Source: Candidatus Kerfeldbacteria bacterium (lineage in GTDB: Bacteria; Patescibacteriota; Patescibacteriia; SBBC01). Taken from it: 13,939 nt of DNA. The notes beneath the pieces are model-generated. The model made no database searches and was not told where the DNA came from. It worked only from the letters and a program-made list of their open reading frames with translations. Below, in pieces: positions 1 to 8,300 of the stretch (its first letter is position 1; each line of letters begins with the position of its first letter). The position numbers and the translations under genes are program-made. The stretch lies in contig CAINXF010000078.1 in the NCBI GenBank assembly GCA_903854795.1, positions 1 to 13,939 on the forward strand, given 5' to 3'.

Positions 1-981
1 CCCGCGCGCAACTTTTTCTATCGTACCGCTCGCGCTAAAGCCGGCCGCTTTTGCGTGGCCTCCACCACCGTACTCCTTTGCTAGCTCCCGCACATCGATG
101 TCGGATTTCTTAGTACGAAAACTTCCCTTCACCATGCCATGTTCCTCTTCACGGAGGACGAGCACGACGTTGCCTTCACCGAGCGCGTTCAGAAAGTTTG
201 CCACACCCTCGGTGCCCTCGCGCCCAACGTTGCATTCGATGAAATCCTGCAACATAAGCGCGGTCGATACTATGCCCGTCGCGGGGTCGTGCTCAAGCCT
301 CGACAGCGCGCGTCCCCAGAGTTGCAGCGTACCGACCGTCTTGCTCCGCATCGTCGCACTAACGACCCGTCGTAGGTTTGCGCCGTACTTCAGGAGCTCA
401 CCAGCGACATCGAGCGACTCGAGCGTGGTCGCCAGGTTCTGGAACCCGCCGGTGTCGGTCACGATGCCTGCGAGCAGCGCGGTTGCCATGGTCGGAGAAA
501 CTATTAACCTGTTGTCCTGCATGAAACGAAAAATTAGTTCGCTGGTCGATGAGGCGGCCGTCAGAATGATAGGAAGATCGACGAGCGTCACTCCCCGAAA
601 CTCGAGCATGGACTGGTGGTGATCGACGAGCGCGACGGTCGGGCGACGTGTACCGAGGGAAAACAACTTCTCGGCGATGTGCGTGCGTTTCACGTCTCCA
701 CAGTCGAGGAGCACAATGCAATCATAGTCATCAGGACGGAGACTGGTCACATCAATGGAGATCGTGTGGTGGCCATCGAGAAACGAAAACTGACTGAGGA
801 CCGTATCCGGCGCGCACGCATCGACGGTCACGCCGAAAGTGCGTAGCAGGTGCTCACGCAATGCCAACATCGACCCCACGGCATCGGCATCACCGTGCTC
901 GTGGGACACTAGCAAGACCTTCCTCGACCGGTTGAGGAGGTCGTTGAGCTTCGCATTCAGTTGTTCGTGGTGGGTCGTCAT
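1..981 (-). CDS. nrnA: DHH-family phosphoesterase, NrnA-like (3' end outside window)
   Basis: Translated directly from the minus strand: ATG at 981-979, open for 327 codons to the window edge, so the C-terminus is missing. NrnA-type enzymes degrade nanoRNAs of 2-5 nt from the 5' end and/or dephosphorylate pAp in the cytoplasm. Metal-binding motifs of the DHH superfamily are present: SHEHGDADAVGS at about residues 26-37, LLDCGD near 91-96, and the signature VDHHQS at about 119-124. The substrate-binding DHHA1 motif GGGGHAKAAGF lies at about 305-315, near the expected end of a 320-340 residue protein, so only a few residues are probably lost. It follows rbfA by 14 bp; the infB-rbfA-nrnA order is common in bacteria. 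Nano-RNase and pAp phosphatase activity cannot be told apart from the sequence. Family assignment is firm. Confidence 0.9.
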   Translation of the reverse strand, partial: MTTHHEQLNAKLNDLLNRSRKVLLVSHEHGDADAVGSMLALREHLLRTFGVTVDACAPDTVLSQFSFLDGHHTISIDVTSLRPDDYDCIVLLDCGDVKRTHIAEKLFSLGTRRPTVALVDHHQSMLEFRGVTLVDLPIILTAASSTSELIFRFMQDNRLIVSPTMATALLAGIVTDTGGFQNLATTLESLDVAGELLKYGANLRRVVSATMRSKTVGTLQLWGRALSRLEHDPATGIVSTALMLQDFIECNVGREGTEGVANFLNALGEGNVVLVLREEEHGMVKGSFRTKKSDIDVRELAKEYGGGGHAKAAGFSASGTIEKVARG

Positions 982-995
982 GGCAACCCATCAAC

Positions 996-1343
996 CTACT
1001 CCGTGTCGTCGAGCGTGTCAAGAAGTCGCTCGAGGTGCGCAGCACGGTCCTCGCCGGTATCAAGCATGAACCGAATCCGCGGTACCTTCAGCATGGTCAG
1101 CTTTCGGTTAAGGAGCTGTTGGACCCTTCCGACATGCTTATTAAGAGCCTTGAATGCCTCATCCGCCTTCGACGAAGGAAGGACGGACACGAAAACCTTC
1201 GCATAGGCGAGGTCCGGCGAAGTCTCTACTGCCACGACCGTTGCCAGCATGCCGAGCGGTAATTCGACCTCACGACGAATAAGGCCACTCACCTCGTGGA
1301 GCACCAGCTCGTTCACCCTCGTGATGCGGTCGCCACCGAGCAC
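996..1343 (-). CDS. rbfA: Ribosome-binding factor A
   Basis: 115-residue protein with the usual RbfA length and features: N-terminal RITRVNELVLHEVSGLIRRE, a central segment ending in AYAKVFVSVLP, and C-terminal KVPRIRFMLDTGEDRAAHLERLL. RbfA is a single KH-like domain protein that binds the 30S subunit and helps 16S rRNA 5'-end maturation. The start is GTG at 1343-1341, directly abutting the infB stop codon. Its Shine-Dalgarno GGAGG is built from the last two glycine codons of infB, 4 nt before the GTG, so translation is very likely coupled to infB. No other start codon fits the family N-terminus. Confidence 0.95.
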   Translation of the reverse strand: MLGGDRITRVNELVLHEVSGLIRREVELPLGMLATVVAVETSPDLAYAKVFVSVLPSSKADEAFKALNKHVGRVQQLLNRKLTMLKVPRIRFMLDTGEDRAAHLERLLDTLDDTE

Positions 1344-3104
1344 CTAACCTCCGATATGACGGATCTTGACCTCGCGCGTGAACGCGACTGCCACGTCATC
1401 GATCTGCACCACGGGCGGTCCTTCATACTTGATGCCGCACTCTTGTCCCGTGACGGCCTCGTTGACCGAGCTTTTCTGAGTCTGGAGCTGCATGAGCTTT
1501 CCCTCGGCGACCTGCACGTTCTCGTGGAGAATCCGGACCATGGCGTGTGGGTGAATCTTTCCCGCGGTAACCCTACCACCGAAGATCTGCGCCTTCGTCT
1601 CCGTCCTGAATACGGCAAGCACCTTGATGCGGCCAAGCTCCGTCTCGATGACCTCGGGTTTCAAAAGTTTCTCAAGTCCCGCGCGGACATCGTCGATGAG
1701 GTCGTAGATGACGCTATATGTCTTGATCGTCATGTTCTTGCCGCGGGCGACCGAATCAGCGGACGGTGTCGATACGACGTCGAAACCAAGGAGCAACGCC
1801 TGCGCGGTCTGTGCGCGTAACACGTCGGCTTCGGTAATGTTACCGAGACCGCTCTGCACAATCTCCGCGCGCACTTCGGGGTGGTCCAGCTTATTCAACG
1901 ATTCCCTGATCGCCTCGAGCGAACCGAGCGTATCCGCACGGATCACGAGATTGAGCTTCTGCACTTCATCTTTTTTGTCACTGGTCGAGGAACTCGCAGA
2001 CGATGATAGGTGCGGCGGCGTTCTTCGAGGGGCGACCTTCCGTGATTTGAGCTCGCGGATGACCTTCGGATCAGTCTGTACGCGAAGGATGTCGCCAACG
2101 AGTGGCGCGCCCTTCAACCCGAGGATTCGCGCAGGCATCGACGGCCCCGCCGAGGTAATCGATTCACTGCGATAATTCCGGAGCGCCTTGACGCGACCCC
2201 AGACATCTTCGGTACTTACGACGTCGCCCACATTGAGCGTGCCAGTATGCACAAGCACCGTTGCGACCGGACCTTCACCGGCATCGACATGCGATTCAAT
2301 AATGGTACCGACTGCGGGACGGTCGGGATTCGCCCTGAGGTTCTCCTTCTCGACCTGCGCCACGAGCAACACTGAATCCAACAGCTCTTTTATCCCCTTG
2401 TTTTCCTTTGCGGAAATCTCAGCACTCACGACCGTGCCACCATAAGATTCGACGAGGACGCTCTTCGCGGCGAGTTCTTGCTTCACGCGGGCAACATTGG
2501 CGCCCGGTTTGTCGATCTTGTTGATGGCGACGACGAACGGCAGCTTCGCTTCGTTGATGATCTTGATCGCTTCCTCGGTCTGCGGCATGACGCCGTCGTC
2601 TGCGGCGACCACAAGGATGGCCACATCGGCAACACGCGCACCACGCGATCGCATGGCGGTGAAGGCCTCATGACCAGGGGTATCGATGAAGGTGATGGCT
2701 TGGCCGTTCTCGACCACTTGGTACGCGCCGATGTGCTGGGTGATGCCGCCTGCTTCGCCTTCGACGACCTTCGTCTTGCCGTGATCGACGTGGCCCATGA
2801 CCACGACGACCGGCGCGCGGTCGACAAGTTTCGCGCCATCTTCCTCGCGTACGAGGTCAGTCAGGCTCTGCCGATCGACGCTCTCCGCGGTCCGCGTTTC
2901 CTGACCAGGGACGAACCCTAAATCATCGGCTACGATCGCCGCGGTATCATAGTCGATCTCTTCGTTCATCGCCGCCATCACGCCGCTCTTCACGAGCTGC
3001 GTCATGACCACGGTGAGCGGCAATGCCAAGCGTTCCGCGAGCGACTTGACGGTCATGCGTGGCGGCAGTTGGACTGGTTTCTTTGCAGAGGTAGTGAGTG
3101 CCAT
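1344..3104 (-). CDS. infB: Translation initiation factor IF-2, with a short deletion after the P-loop
   Basis: 586 residues; the short form without the long N-terminal extension of E. coli IF2 (890 aa). An IF2-N domain covers about residues 16-65. The G domain follows: P-loop GHVDHGKT (104-111), switch I GGITQHIG (119-126), DTPGH, NKIDK and SAK. Beta-barrel domain II, domain III and the C-terminal fMet-tRNA-binding domain IV follow. IF2 is the GTPase that places initiator tRNA on the 30S subunit and promotes subunit joining. Oddity: the P-loop is followed by KVVEGEAGG, whereas E. coli has 13 residues between GKT and GEAGG and only 4 remain here. About nine residues of helix alpha-1 are therefore missing without a frameshift, so the protein may be impaired, or the assembly may be wrong here. 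The predicted leader is only a few bases and has no Shine-Dalgarno. Confidence 0.95.
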   Translation of the reverse strand: MALTTSAKKPVQLPPRMTVKSLAERLALPLTVVMTQLVKSGVMAAMNEEIDYDTAAIVADDLGFVPGQETRTAESVDRQSLTDLVREEDGAKLVDRAPVVVVMGHVDHGKTKVVEGEAGGITQHIGAYQVVENGQAITFIDTPGHEAFTAMRSRGARVADVAILVVAADDGVMPQTEEAIKIINEAKLPFVVAINKIDKPGANVARVKQELAAKSVLVESYGGTVVSAEISAKENKGIKELLDSVLLVAQVEKENLRANPDRPAVGTIIESHVDAGEGPVATVLVHTGTLNVGDVVSTEDVWGRVKALRNYRSESITSAGPSMPARILGLKGAPLVGDILRVQTDPKVIRELKSRKVAPRRTPPHLSSSASSSTSDKKDEVQKLNLVIRADTLGSLEAIRESLNKLDHPEVRAEIVQSGLGNITEADVLRAQTAQALLLGFDVVSTPSADSVARGKNMTIKTYSVIYDLIDDVRAGLEKLLKPEVIETELGRIKVLAVFRTETKAQIFGGRVTAGKIHPHAMVRILHENVQVAEGKLMQLQTQKSSVNEAVTGQECGIKYEGPPVVQIDDVAVAFTREVKIRHIGG

Positions 3105-3115
3105 AGAACGTGTGA

Positions 3116-3144
3116 ACGGTACCGAAAAAACGGCATTACGTCAA
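3116..3144 (-). promoter_or_regulatory. Predicted sigma-70-type promoter of infB
   Basis: Read on the minus strand: -35 TTGACG (3144-3139), 17-bp spacer, -10 TACCGT (3121-3116). The expected transcription start is near 3109, only about 5 nt before the infB ATG at 3104, and no Shine-Dalgarno is present, so the mRNA would be nearly leaderless. The -35 is good (5/6) and the -10 weak (3/6). It lies in the 64-bp gap between the MBL-fold gene and infB, so infB-rbfA-nrnA may be a separate transcription unit. Confidence 0.5.
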
Positions 3145-3168
3145 GCGTCACCGCGATCACACACTTGC

Positions 3169-3810
3169 TCAGTTTCTCTGCGGAAGGATGCTGACCGGCA
3201 CCTTCGCGAGTTCCATGAACCGTTCTGCGTCGGCTTGGCTACCGATGATCGACTGGTAGTGCATGGGAACGGCGAGCTTCGGCATGAACGAATCGACCGC
3301 ATCAGCGGCCTGTTCCGCGGTCATGACATACGTTCCGGACACCGGTACAAGTGCTACACTGATGTCGCGTAGCTCCTTCATCTCCGGTATGAAATCGGTG
3401 TCGCCCGCGTGGTAGATCCGCTGTCCCTCGACCGTAATGACGAGCCCCACGCGCGTACCGTCGTGCGGATGAAACGTTTTGTCAATGTTGTAGGCGGGAA
3501 CGGTTTCGATGACGATACCGCGTTCCTCGTAGCGCTCACCAGGCCTTACCGTGACCAATTTAGGGACACTAAGGTCCGTACCGCAGGCCTCTGCCGCGTA
3601 CACGACGGTCGTCTGTTTGAGAAGTTGGCTGAAATCCTTCGGCGAGCAGTGGTCAAAATGCTCGTGCGTTATCAAAATAATGTCCGCCGGCTCCTGCGGC
3701 GACGACAACTGGAACGGATCGATCACGACCACGTTCCCGCCCGCGACAATCTTGAAGCAATCATGGCCGTACCATGTGAGGTATCCAGGCGCTGGTGACG
3801 TGCTTTTCAC
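3169..3810 (-). CDS. MBL-fold metal-dependent hydrolase (UlaG-like)
   Basis: 213 residues of the metallo-beta-lactamase superfamily. Metal ligands are visible: the HxHxDH motif at H49-E-H51-F-D53-H54, AGDTDF with D137, and a late histidine in VPMHYQ at H184. The short length and the N-terminal WYGHDCFKI segment resemble the UlaG/YcfQ-type single-domain hydrolases, which are cytoplasmic and often of unknown substrate. No substrate can be assigned. The start is GTG at 3810-3808, 12 bp after the stop of the DAG-kinase-like gene, with a weak GAGA purine stretch upstream. It is probably cotranscribed with bactofilin and the kinase-like gene. Confidence 0.85.
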   Translation of the reverse strand: MKSTSPAPGYLTWYGHDCFKIVAGGNVVVIDPFQLSSPQEPADIILITHEHFDHCSPKDFSQLLKQTTVVYAAEACGTDLSVPKLVTVRPGERYEERGIVIETVPAYNIDKTFHPHDGTRVGLVITVEGQRIYHAGDTDFIPEMKELRDISVALVPVSGTYVMTAEQAADAVDSFMPKLAVPMHYQSIIGSQADAERFMELAKVPVSILPQRN

Positions 3811-3822
3811 TTCTCAAGATGT

Positions 3823-4575
3823 TTAAAAATGTCGATCCTTACCAACGACGACGCGAAGTTTCTTCGGCGCGATCTCGACGTTGACGGGCGTCTTCACGAC
3901 CGACCCTCCGTCGAGCGTGATCGGAATGCTCGCATCGTTGCACACGATCTTCGCGGTACGCAGCGGGAACACACTCTCGACCGACTGGTTCTTCTTGAAC
4001 GGGTTCCATCCTTCCGGCTCCTCCTTGATGATCGCCTCAAGCATGCCGTCCTCCGGATCGCAATCGTGGTACTGACGATGGTCGGGACTAAAGTTACAGA
4101 TACTGAACGCGCGCGGTATGCCGAGCAACGAGATCCGGTAGTGACCGTCACATTCGATCGAGACTGGTTGCGCGGGCACCTCAAGCGAAAACAAGAAATA
4201 CTGATCGTTCGCCTTGCCGAGGTCGATCGTACGGATCACGCGCCTCGAGAGTACATCACACGCAGCTTCGCCCTCGGGGATACCGAGTGCCCGTGGGATG
4301 GCGAGGTGCTCGCCGACAGGAATAATCCCGAGCGTCACCTTGTAGCGCGCCACGATCGACACCGCACGAGCGATCGCCGCATCGTCCCCGACGATGACGA
4401 TCGTCTCGGCGCCACGCTTTACCGCCGAATCTATGAGCTCCTGCATGTTCTTTAAAATCGACAGCCTATCCATCCGACCGTTGATGCCCAGCTCAATAAT
4501 CCGGAACTCAATCCGGTTGACGAGCGCACTGTAGCGTTTCTCTGCGAGCGGGCTATCGAAGAGGTAGTAGTACAT
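3823..4575 (-). CDS. Divergent diacylglycerol-kinase-like (LCB5/DgkB fold) protein
   Basis: 250 residues. Two regions resemble the DAGK catalytic domain: IVIVGDDAAIARAVSIV at about 59-75, where the family has a GGDGT nucleotide loop, and GIIPVGEHLAIPRALGIP at about 83-100, where the family has PLGTGNDFAR-LGIP. The C-terminal stretch DGGSVVKTPVNVEI followed by KKLRVVVG fits the family's second domain. Known members phosphorylate diacylglycerol, sphingoid bases or related lipids on the inner membrane face. Here GGDGT reads VGDDA and GTGN reads GEHL, so ATP binding and catalysis are uncertain. It starts with ATG 6 bp after the bactofilin stop codon and is presumably cotranscribed with it. I trust the fold assignment, not the activity. 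Confidence 0.7.
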   Translation of the reverse strand: MYYYLFDSPLAEKRYSALVNRIEFRIIELGINGRMDRLSILKNMQELIDSAVKRGAETIVIVGDDAAIARAVSIVARYKVTLGIIPVGEHLAIPRALGIPEGEAACDVLSRRVIRTIDLGKANDQYFLFSLEVPAQPVSIECDGHYRISLLGIPRAFSICNFSPDHRQYHDCDPEDGMLEAIIKEEPEGWNPFKKNQSVESVFPLRTAKIVCNDASIPITLDGGSVVKTPVNVEIAPKKLRVVVGKDRHF

Positions 4576-4581
4576 GAAGGC

Positions 4582-4998
4582 TTACGGGGTGTTCTTTTTC
4601 CTCATGTCGTTTTTCTCAAGGGCTGCGTGCGACTCGACCACAGGCTCCTGTTTGACCATCATGCACTTACCGTTCAGAATCGCACCTTGCGCGACCGATA
4701 GCACGGTAGCCTCGACATTACCGTACACCTTTGCGGAGGCTGCGAGCTCGAGACGACCACCGGCCTTTATGTTGCCGTGCAGCTCACCAGCGACGACGAC
4801 GTTCGCCGCGTCGATGTCCGCCTTGACCTTAGCGCGTTCCCCGATACGAATGTCCTTCGTCGTGCTGATCGAACCATTGACCACACCGTCCACGATGACG
4901 TTCCCTGATCCGACAAAATTTCCCTCAACTTTCACCGAGGGGCCGATGATGGTTTCGACGCCGTGCGTTTCTCCCTCTTCTCGGTTGAACATGGCCAT
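4582..4998 (-). CDS. Bactofilin family polymer-forming cytoskeletal protein
   Basis: 138 residues with a central right-handed beta-helix made of short hydrophobic repeats (VETIIGPSVKVEGNF, GNVIVDGVVNGSI, DIRIGERAKVKADI, NVVVAGELHGNI, RLELAASAKVYGNV), about 15-115. Flanking tails are short and polar; the C-terminus is Lys-rich. Bactofilins self-assemble into nucleotide-free filaments at the membrane and organise cell shape or wall enzymes. The start ATG at 4998 has a clear Shine-Dalgarno AAGGAG 8 nt upstream; a second Met two codons in is less well placed. A good promoter lies 48 bp upstream. It is the first gene of the unit bactofilin, DAGK-like, MBL hydrolase. Confidence 0.93.
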   Translation of the reverse strand: MAMFNREEGETHGVETIIGPSVKVEGNFVGSGNVIVDGVVNGSISTTKDIRIGERAKVKADIDAANVVVAGELHGNIKAGGRLELAASAKVYGNVEATVLSVAQGAILNGKCMMVKQEPVVESHAALEKNDMRKKNTP

Positions 4999-5045
4999 GG
5001 AACGTTCTCCTTGTTAATATCGGGAATAAAAAAAGGTGCGCTGAA

Positions 5046-5074
5046 AGTGTAAGGCCGATATGACCCACTGTCAA
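5046..5074 (-). promoter_or_regulatory. Sigma-70-type promoter of the bactofilin operon
   Basis: On the minus strand: -35 TTGACA (5074-5069, perfect), 17-bp spacer, -10 TACACT (5051-5046, 4/6). The start point is expected near 5039, giving a leader of about 40 nt that contains the Shine-Dalgarno of bactofilin. Three dyads lie directly upstream at 5090-5140. Confidence 0.75.
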
Positions 5075-5089
5075 ATCACAGGCCTTTCG

Positions 5090-5140
5090 ATGTGCGTCAC
5101 ATTGAACACATGATGTGTTCGTCAAAAATGTGACATTTTT
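5090..5140. repeat. Cluster of three dyads upstream of the bactofilin promoter
   Basis: Three palindromes lie in 51 bp: ATGTG-CGT-CACAT (5090-5102), GAACACAT-G-ATGTGTTC (5104-5120) and AAAAATGT-G-ACATTTTT (5124-5140). The last two are perfect 8+1+8 dyads, 3 bp apart, and the ATGTG/CACAT half-site recurs throughout. They end about 15 bp upstream of the -35 box at 5074. They could be operators for a dimeric regulator. The A-tract/T-tract one could also act as a weak terminator for minus-strand transcription arriving from the left-arm surface gene. The dyads are seen directly; the function is inferred. Confidence 0.6.
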
Positions 5141-5331
5141 TACCGCACGTACGTCTGCGGATTGTAGCTGCAATATATACCGTACACGTGCCAGATGGCA
5201 CCTTTTCGGAAGATAGCAAAATCTTTCGGAAAATAATTACCGACCGGGGGAAGATAATTAATCGCGTCGAGCTTCGAGGGATACGCGCATAACATCGGCA
5301 CCATGATGAGCGGTAACGAAATTAATCGCAT
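5140..5331 (-). CDS. Small ORF of 63 codons, possibly a gene remnant
   Basis: 63 residues, ATG at 5331-5329, no Shine-Dalgarno, with an in-frame stop 6 bp upstream of the ATG. The second half (GNYFPKDFAIFRKG, then AIWHVYGIY) loosely resembles the first blade of a five-bladed beta-propeller glycosidase-type protein (pattern KD-hydrophobic-G-WH-Y), which suggests a truncated remnant; this is a weak impression, not an identification. Its stop codon falls on the edge of the 5124-5140 dyad. It lies between the surface-protein gene and bactofilin, in a 374-bp gap that otherwise holds only the bactofilin promoter and the dyads. It may simply be non-coding. Confidence 0.25.
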   Translation of the reverse strand: MRLISLPLIMVPMLCAYPSKLDAINYLPPVGNYFPKDFAIFRKGAIWHVYGIYCSYNPQTYVR

Positions 5332-5372
5332 TGTTCATGCAAGGATGGGATGCAAACCGTTGTTCATATCTA

Positions 5373-8300
5373 CTATCCCTTAGGCAGCACCAGGACCATT
5401 CCTTGACGGAGATAGCTTGGGTTCAATTGCAGACTGGGCGAGGTCAACTGATTCGCCTTGATGATATACGTGTACTTCGACCCGTCGCCAAGGTAGACCT
5501 GTGCGATGCGCCACAACGAATCACCTTTTTTCACGGTGTACGTCAGTGCCGTTCCTGTCGTCTTGCTGATTGCCGTAACGGCGCCGTCCGAATTGACGAC
5601 AAAGGTCACGCGCTGCCGTACGATGCTTGTTCTGCCATTCTCGTCCGTCGACTGAAGATACAAGACATGCGTCCCCATTTTCAGCGCTGCAAGCGAAACG
5701 GCGATCGTAAATTGCGTTGTCTCGATTGACGAACCTTTGGTGGTCACGGTTTTCACGACCTTGCCGTCGACATAGGCGCGGATCGTCTGATGGCCTTTCG
5801 CCACGCCGCTTACGATAAACTTCGGTGTCGTTCCAGATTGCAGCGTCGGCTCGAGGATGGTCGGCCCGATCGCACGGTTCTTCGTCGACGACGGTGTGTT
5901 GGTAATGAAATTCAGTTGTTGCGATGAATCGCCGCTCAAAAGCGTGCAGCCGTATGTGGCACCAGCCGTAAGACCGTCAATCTGAACGCGATGAGAGGTG
6001 GTCATTGCACTGGACGCTTCGGTCAAATCGTCGCCGCAGGATACTCGAGAGGTTGACGGTGCGGTCGTCGTCCAAAAGAACGTCGCGACAGTCTCGCCCG
6101 CGATGACGCGTGCGTCGATGATTCCGGAAACCGCAACCGATTGTACTGAAGTGTTCTTAACAATCGTGAATGCATCATCGAGTTCGTTGACAAGGCCATC
6201 GAGCGCCGTGACACGCACTGACACATGGTTCGTCCCTTCTTGTAAGGCGGCGAAATCCACGCTCCAGTCGGTGGTATAACTTGACGTCGAGGTCGAGAAC
6301 AGCGACGTCCAATCCTTCAGGAGCGTCCCAGTCTTCGCGGCACCGGCGTACACCGCATACTCGGCATGCGAAAGATCTGGTCCGGTCGACGACTTGGTGA
6401 AGTCAACGTCGTACACTGTCCCCGCGGTGGCGCGTGGCGTGGCGTCCAAGCCGGCCTCATGGTTCACGATCTGCGGCAATGCGATGTTCACCGTCATGCC
6501 GTTCGAAACGCTCGCCGTGCCGACGTTCCCTGCGTTATCGATCGCCCGAACCGAGACGAAATACGTCGCGCCGTTCGCGAGCGTCAGGCCTGTCACGGTG
6601 ACGGTCGTCGAAGTCGCGTCGGTCCAACTGACCAGGTCGGTCGTTCCAGCCGAGGTTCCGATGGCGTACTGATACTTCTGGATACCGGACGAGGCATCCG
6701 TTGCCGCCGTCCAATTCGCCGAGAGTGCTGATGTCTGTGCTACGAATGTCGCGTCAGCTCCGGAACCATCGTTGACCGAGGGCGGCGCTGAGGGCGGCGT
6801 CGTGTCGACAATGACGGGATTCGAGATTGCCGCAACGCTCGTGTTGCCCACGCCATCAACCGCACGCACCGACACGTAGTACTGACCGCCGTCCGCAAGA
6901 TTGAGATCGGATTCCGTATGCGTGGTCCCGACGCCGTCGTCAGCATAGCTCACGACATCGTCGCCACCAGGCGTCGTACCGATCGCGTACTGATAAGCAT
7001 GAATCCCCGTCTCGTCGGTCACCGGACTCCACTCAATTTCAATCGAGCCCGTTTCTGAGATGAAATACTTTGTTGGTGAGGAAAAGGAATTCCGTATCTC
7101 TACTGGAGCTGGGGACGGCGGTAGGTCGGTATCGACGGTCACACCGTTCGTCGTGGCAACCGCACCGATGTTCGCCGCGCGATCAACCGCACGGACCGAC
7201 ACATAGTACGTATCACCGTTCGTGAGCGAAAGGTTCGTCTTTGTCAGGCTCGTCGCGTTGCCGTTGTCAGTCCAGCCGACGACGTTTGTCCCACCCGAAG
7301 TCGTTCCGATCGCGTACTGATACTTCTGGATACCGGACGTGACGTCACTGGATGCGGTCCAATGTGCGACGAGCTGCGTCGCGCTTGCGGTATACTCGAG
7401 GTCCGACTCACTTCCATCGTACACGTGTGTTGGCGCGGTTGGCGCGGAATGGTCATACTCGTATGGCCCGAACGTCGAACCAGTACCTGTTGGCACGCCA
7501 AGGGCATTGTACGAAAGTAGATGAAGGTACCATAGACCTTCAGCGCTTGCCGTGAGGGAAAGCGTGTTGTCCATAACCGTACAAACATCATTCGGGCATC
7601 CGTCAAAGCTCGTGCTCCAGGTGCTTTCGGATCCTGTGAACGCATGTGTCGGCGTCTGATCCCATGCATACCCGTAATATTGGACACCGCCTTCTTCGAT
7701 CGAGCCCCAGTTGAGAGCATTGGTGAACGAGAATGAGCCGGTCTGATACCATGTCGAATCGCTTCGCGCGCTAACGACAGCGGCTGCCGGAGCATACGTT
7801 GCTACGGATGTCGACGGCGACTCTGCGGTTTCTACTCCGTCGCCGTTTCGCGCTCTGACCGTGAAACCGAGAATCGAGTTTGGCAACAGGTTAGATATGG
7901 TCCAGCTGCTCGTCGTGATCCATCCGGAGTTCTTCCCATCATTTGTCGAGAACATGAGCGCCGACTGTCCTTGTCCGAGGTTCGTGAACGTACCGCTTGC
8001 ATGGACGGTGATGCTCGTCGTGGAGACCGCGTCCGTCAAAATTCCGGACGGCGTTCCGTATGCGGTATATACCGAGATGTTATCGCTACTAGCCGATCCC
8101 AACGCATCGGTGACCGTCGCGTGCCTTGTGTAGCGCGTGTTGGCCGCCAAGCCGGTTTCCGTGCAGCTCCTCGCCGAACCCGCGAGTCCCGTGCATCCGG
8201 TGACGTTCGTATCGGTGCTGGTTTTCACGTTATAGCCCGTCGCACGTCCGCTGTCATTGTCGGTCCAACTCCAGGGAATCGATGTGGTCGTAACGGTTCC

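Noticed and set aside
98..622. 174-codon plus-strand open frame, Ser/Arg-rich
   Set aside because: It lies opposite the NrnA-like gene, whose DHH and GGGGH motifs are unambiguous; the composition is that of an antisense shadow. The same applies to the long plus-strand frames opposite infB and the DAGK-like gene.
5090..5102. CRP/FNR-type site (TGTG...CACA)
   Set aside because: The half-sites are separated by 3 bp rather than the 6-bp (CRP) or 4-bp (FNR) spacing, so it is not that class.
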